In this document: positions 7,105-10,165 of the stretch, piece by piece | How positions within the stretch are numbered: position 1 is the stretch's first letter | Layout of the letters: each line of letters starts with the position of its first letter | Source of the DNA: an uncultured Erysipelotrichaceae bacterium | Lineage (GTDB): Bacteria; Bacillota_I; Bacilli_A; Erysipelotrichales; Erysipelotrichaceae | DNA: 10,165 nucleotides | Reading direction: 5' to 3' | Assembly: GCA_902796465.1 (NCBI GenBank) | Contig: CADBPK010000121.1 | Span: 1 to 10,165, forward strand | The notes under the pieces: generated by a model | Database searches by the model: none | What the model saw: only the letters and a program-made list of their open reading frames with translations | Told to the model about the DNA's origin: nothing | Translations under genes and position numbers: made by a program

Positions 7105-8226
7105 ATGGGAATTTCAAAAAAGAGAGAAAAAGGGATATTTCCCGGGAAAAACAAAGGCATACTGGAAGTGAGTTCAGCGATTCGGCATTATTACGGTCTG
7201 GAATGCGCGTATGAACCGGATCCGGATGTTTCCGCATGGCTGGAAAAGAACGCTTTCCGCTGTGTGATCGTTTTTCTGATTGACGGCATGGGCTCTTCCA
7301 TTCTGGATGCGCATAAGGAAGAAACACCGTTCATTCATAAATATCGTATAAAGGATACAGAGACTGTCTTTCCGCCTACGACAACAGCTGCGACAACAGC
7401 CCTGCTGACAGGGAAATCGCCGAAAGAGACCGGATGGCTCGGGTGGAACCAGCACTTTTCCGAGAAAAATGATCAGATCATCCTGTTCCGGGACATATCG
7501 CAGTACGGTGAGGGATGTTATCCCGGATTTGCCCGGGGGACACTGCCGGTGACAGTGATTTTTGAAGAACTGAATAAAAAAGGCATCAAGGCTGATTCCG
7601 TGTGGCCGTTTTTCGGAAGGACTAATGCCTGTGATTCATATCAGGAAATGATCGAAACAACAGCGACCCTGGCGAAAGACCCGGAGATGCGCTTCCTTTA
7701 TGTATACTGGGATGCGTTTGATACATTTCTGCACAGGAACGGACCGTCATCACCGATGACAGGCAAGATCCTGAAGGAGATCGATGAGGAACTGGCGAAA
7801 ATGACTTCAGAACTGCCGGGAGATACAGGCATGATCGTCCTGGCGGATCATTCGCAGGTCGATGCGGTGCATTATCATCTGGATGAGGATGCGGAACTGA
7901 ATGCCTGCCTGCTGTATCCGCCGTCTATCGAACAGCGGGCAGCGGCACTGTTTATCAGGCCGGAAAAGAAGGATATATTTCCGGAACTGTTCCGCAGGAA
8001 ACTGGGAGATGCGTTTGTGCTGTATTCCAAAGAAGAAGTGTTAAACAGCAACCTGTTCGGAGAAGGAGAAGCGCATCCGCGTTTTGCGGAGTTTATCGGT
8101 GATTATCTGGCGGTAGCCATTACCCCGCTTCAGCTGGATTACGGGGTCGGAACTGCCGTAAAAGGAAATCATGCGGGCGGAATGGAAGAAGAAAGGATCA
8201 TTCCGGTGATCCTGTATCCGCAGTAA
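7105..8226 (+). CDS. Alkaline phosphatase-superfamily phosphodiesterase/pyrophosphatase-like protein
   Basis: This 373-residue protein belongs to the type I phosphodiesterase/nucleotide pyrophosphatase branch of the alkaline phosphatase superfamily. These enzymes use two metals and a Thr/Ser nucleophile to hydrolyse phosphate mono- or diesters. The expected ligands are all visible: Asp60 in FLIDGMG, a Thr nucleophile in PPTTTAATT (probably Thr94), Asp206 and His210 in DAFDTFLH, Asp248-His249 in LADHSQVD, and His356 in KGNHAGG. No signal peptide or membrane segment is seen, so it is probably cytosolic. The substrate cannot be told. The ATG at 7105 keeps the N-terminal GILEVSSAIRHYYG segment that I recall from relatives. 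It has no ribosome binding site, and a GTG at 7168 with AAAGG 10 nt upstream is the alternative. It leads a three-gene operon and is 14 nt from the next gene. Confidence 0.85.
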   Translation: MGISKKREKGIFPGKNKGILEVSSAIRHYYGLECAYEPDPDVSAWLEKNAFRCVIVFLIDGMGSSILDAHKEETPFIHKYRIKDTETVFPPTTTAATTALLTGKSPKETGWLGWNQHFSEKNDQIILFRDISQYGEGCYPGFARGTLPVTVIFEELNKKGIKADSVWPFFGRTNACDSYQEMIETTATLAKDPEMRFLYVYWDAFDTFLHRNGPSSPMTGKILKEIDEELAKMTSELPGDTGMIVLADHSQVDAVHYHLDEDAELNACLLYPPSIEQRAAALFIRPEKKDIFPELFRRKLGDAFVLYSKEEVLNSNLFGEGEAHPRFAEFIGDYLAVAITPLQLDYGVGTAVKGNHAGGMEEERIIPVILYPQ

Positions 8227-8240
8227 AGGAAGGTATACAT

Positions 8241-9425
8241 ATGAATATAAAAAAAGCAATCGCGGTGACGGCGGGACTTTGTCTTCTGTGCGGCTGTGCC
8301 GGCAGTCAGGAAACAGAGCCGCAGCCGCAGGAAGAGCATACAGATGAAGCGTATGTTTCCTATGTCCGGGACGTTGAAACAGGGCGTCCGGAAAACTTTA
8401 CCGCGGCCGCAAGAATTTCATATGACATGAAATATGAAAAGGATATCCTCGACCGGTATTCTATGGATGAAGTGCTGGAAATGCAGGGTGATACCGCCCA
8501 TATCCGGCAGAACATTGACGGGAACGGCGTATATTCAGCGATCGAAGGATATTACTTTGATGGAAATCTGTACAATACCTACAACGGTATTACATATTAT
8601 GAGCCGATGGAGCCGGCTGATGTGCAGGCGATGATGCTTGTGCCCGTTTCGCCGTACGCTTTTCCAGAAAAGCAGATCGGGACGATTTCCCTGAATGAAG
8701 ATGAAAGCGGGAAAGAATACCGGATCAGTCTGAAGGAAGAAAGCGCAGCGGATATCCTGTTTGCCAGATACGATATTTACGGTCTGGATCAGTATAAGGA
8801 TCTTACCGTCAAGGATCATTCCATCGCAGTCAGGTTTGATGAAAATGGTTCGTATAAAGGGGAAACAGCATCTTTTACGGTCGAGCTGGAATATGAGAAA
8901 AAGAAAATCGAAGTATCTTGTCAGATGAACATGGACCTTCTGAAAACCAATGAAACAGAAGTAGTGATAACGGATGAAATGAAGGATACATTCCGGCAGT
9001 ATATATCGTATGAGGATATCGATCCTTCCTCGATCGATGAAGGTGAGTATGTGGATGATACCGAAGAAGATACCGCCCTGGCTACATTTGAAAAGAGACT
9101 GGTTTCCCGTCTGAATTACAAAGCGGAAGGAAACGGGGTCTACAGGAACCATTACAACGATACTGAGGAATACCGGGTCGATATTGTCAACGGTACATTC
9201 CAGTACGCGAATTACTCCATTGTTTATACCTACAACTGGAAGGGCGATATCGCCGCGTTCAGCGGATGTACATATGATTTCAAAAACGACAAAGCCAGTT
9301 CGGGATGTGAGGATGAAGTTGTTGAGAAGATGAAGACCGTGAAATCCTATCTGGAGATGGAATTGTATTACTGCGGTCTGTCCCTTGATGCGATCCAGCA
9401 GGAATCACAGACATCCGGTTCTTAA
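8241..9425 (+). CDS. Putative lipoprotein of unknown function
   Basis: I do not recognise this 394-residue protein. Its N-terminus is a lipoprotein signal: basic MNIKK, a short hydrophobic core, and lipobox LCGC with Cys19 as the acylated residue. It should be anchored outside the cytoplasmic membrane. A Gln/Glu/Thr-rich linker follows (about residues 20-36). The mature part is strongly acidic and Tyr-rich (for example the YYFDGNLYNTYNGITYY stretch near 104-120) with alternating polar/hydrophobic residues typical of beta-sheet. An acidic segment at about 258-278 separates two parts. The C-terminal part holds Cys343, Cys356 and Cys378; Cys227 lies earlier. A LolA/LppX-like ligand-binding fold is possible but is only a guess. 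AAAGGAAGG precedes the ATG. The gene lies 14 nt after the phosphodiesterase gene and 12 nt before the methyltransferase gene. Confidence 0.85.
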   Translation: MNIKKAIAVTAGLCLLCGCAGSQETEPQPQEEHTDEAYVSYVRDVETGRPENFTAAARISYDMKYEKDILDRYSMDEVLEMQGDTAHIRQNIDGNGVYSAIEGYYFDGNLYNTYNGITYYEPMEPADVQAMMLVPVSPYAFPEKQIGTISLNEDESGKEYRISLKEESAADILFARYDIYGLDQYKDLTVKDHSIAVRFDENGSYKGETASFTVELEYEKKKIEVSCQMNMDLLKTNETEVVITDEMKDTFRQYISYEDIDPSSIDEGEYVDDTEEDTALATFEKRLVSRLNYKAEGNGVYRNHYNDTEEYRVDIVNGTFQYANYSIVYTYNWKGDIAAFSGCTYDFKNDKASSGCEDEVVEKMKTVKSYLEMELYYCGLSLDAIQQESQTSGS

Positions 9426-9437
9426 AGGAGCGATTAC

Positions 9438-10028
9438 ATGCAGGATCAGTTTCTCGAAACGATCAAAAAGAAAGCATATCTGGATGATGTGCCGATCATG
9501 AAGGATGACGGCATTGCCTTTCTCCTGGATTTTCTGCGGGAACACGAAAATATCCGCGATATCCTGGAATGCGGGACGGCGGTTGGCTATTCCTCGATCC
9601 GTATGGCGCAGATCCGCTGGGATATGCGGATCGATACCCTCGAGATCGATCCGTCGATGTATGAACAGGCAGTCAGGAATATACAGGAAGCGGGGCTTCA
9701 GGAAAGGATCCATCCATATCTCATTGATGCGGCATCCTTTGAAACAGATACGGTATATGACCTGGTCTTTGTGGATGCGGCAAAATCACAGTACAGGAGA
9801 TATCTGGAACATTTTATGAAAAACGCCGGGAAGGGTACGTATTTTGTTTTTGACAATCTGAATTTTCACGGTATCGTGGATGATCACTCTCTTTCCGCCA
9901 ACCGCAGTACGATCCAGATGGTGAATAAGATCCGGAAGTTCAGGGAAGACCTGCTGGCGGATGAGAGATTTGAAACAAAATTCTATGCGCAGACTGGTGA
10001 CGGCATTGCCGTGGCACAGCTTCTCTGA
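9438..10028 (+). CDS. Class I SAM-dependent O-methyltransferase, YrrM/TrmR-like
   Basis: This 196-residue protein belongs to the metal-dependent O-methyltransferase family (COMT-like, family 3). The SAM-binding motif I is LECGTAVGYSS (43-53), and the ribose-binding acidic residue is Glu69 in LEIDP. Metal ligands expected for the family are Asp113 in FVDAAKSQY and Asp139-Asn140 in FDNLNFHG. In Bacillus the closest well-known member, YrrM (TrmR), methylates 5-hydroxyuridine at the tRNA wobble position, and that is the best guess here. Other members act on small catechol-like compounds. At 196 residues it is shorter than the roughly 215 usual, with the loss at the N-terminal helix. AAAGGAGCG is the ribosome binding site. 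It is the last gene of the operon, 12 nt after the lipoprotein gene and just before a terminator. Confidence 0.88.
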   Translation: MQDQFLETIKKKAYLDDVPIMKDDGIAFLLDFLREHENIRDILECGTAVGYSSIRMAQIRWDMRIDTLEIDPSMYEQAVRNIQEAGLQERIHPYLIDAASFETDTVYDLVFVDAAKSQYRRYLEHFMKNAGKGTYFVFDNLNFHGIVDDHSLSANRSTIQMVNKIRKFREDLLADERFETKFYAQTGDGIAVAQLL

Positions 10029-10044
10029 TTCAGCATAAATATAA

Positions 10045-10075
10045 AAACGGAGGAAGGGATGACCTTCCTCCGTTT
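10045..10075. terminator. Bidirectional intrinsic terminator between convergent genes
   Basis: AAACGGAGGAAGG (10045-10057) pairs perfectly with CCTTCCTCCGTTT (10063-10075) over 13 bp, with loop GATGA. On the + strand the T-tract is broken (TTTGTGTTCTT). On the - strand the hairpin is followed by TTTTTAT, a better tract. It lies 16 nt after the methyltransferase stop and 18 nt from the stop of the convergent - strand gene, so it can serve both transcripts. Confidence 0.88.
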
Positions 10076-10093
10076 GTGTTCTTATGATGCGGA

Positions 10094-10165
10094 TCAGAAA
10101 TGTCCGCTGCTGTGGGAGAAACCGCCGCTGTTTATGCTGGTTCCCCCGCTGTGCCCGCCGCCGTC
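10094..10165 (-). CDS. C-terminal tail of a Gly/Ser/His-rich protein (partial)
   Basis: On the - strand an open frame enters from the window edge and ends in TGA at 10096-10094. The 23 visible residues are almost only Gly, Ser and His, beginning DGGGHSGGTS and ending SHSSGHF. Such low-complexity tails are known at the C-terminus of membrane-anchored TPM-domain (YgcG-type) and DUF2207-type proteins, but the tail alone cannot identify the family. Support for a real gene is the convergent terminator 18 nt beyond the stop, whose better T-tract faces this strand. The start and the main domain lie outside the window. Confidence 0.6.
   Translation of the reverse strand, partial: DGGGHSGGTSINSGGFSHSSGHF

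Overview
The window is the distal two thirds of a bacterial ribosomal-protein superoperon (the spc and alpha parts), followed by a separate three-gene operon and the tail of a convergent gene. The organism is most likely a low-to-mid G+C Bacillota. The evidence is strong AGGAGG-type ribosome binding sites, a zinc-ribbon S14 of 61-residue type, an adenylate kinase with a four-cysteine zinc lid, no rpsD in the alpha cluster, and protein sequences close to Bacillus-type orthologues. The absence of rpmD (L30) between rpsE and rplO, plus the local gene order, would fit the Erysipelotrichia/Mollicutes side of the phylum. That placement is an inference.

Region 1 (1-7023, all + strand) reads rpsN (3' part), rpsH, rplF, rplR, rpsE, rplO, secY, adk, infA, rpmJ, rpsM, rpsK, rpoA, rplQ. 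Spacers are mostly 1-36 nt, so this is one co-transcribed, partly translationally coupled unit. It makes ribosomal proteins of both subunits, the Sec translocon channel, adenylate kinase, initiation factor IF-1 and the RNA polymerase alpha subunit. Two genes common in this order are missing: rpmD, and map (methionine aminopeptidase) between adk and infA. The adk-infA spacer instead carries a strong 13-bp hairpin with no T-tract. The infA-rpsK block that follows uses leucine and valine codons differently from the genes on both sides. An intrinsic terminator at 7031-7055 ends the unit.

Region 2 (7105-10028, + strand) is a three-gene operon with 12-14 nt spacers: an alkaline-phosphatase-superfamily phosphodiesterase/phosphatase, an unrecognised acidic lipoprotein, and a class I O-methyltransferase of the YrrM/TrmR type. 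It occupies the place where many Bacillota carry ecfA/ecfT, truA, rplM and rpsI. No functional link among the three is evident from sequence.

Region 3 (10029-10165) holds a perfect 13-bp bidirectional terminator and, on the - strand, the last 23 codons of a Gly/Ser/His-rich protein that runs off the window.

Most of the window is ordinary, well-conserved housekeeping DNA. I saw no CRISPR array, insertion sequence, tRNA, rRNA or convincing riboswitch, and no clear case for a new biological system. The points most worth checking are the adk-infA hairpin, the codon-usage break, the unidentified lipoprotein, and the start of the phosphodiesterase gene, which has no ribosome binding site.
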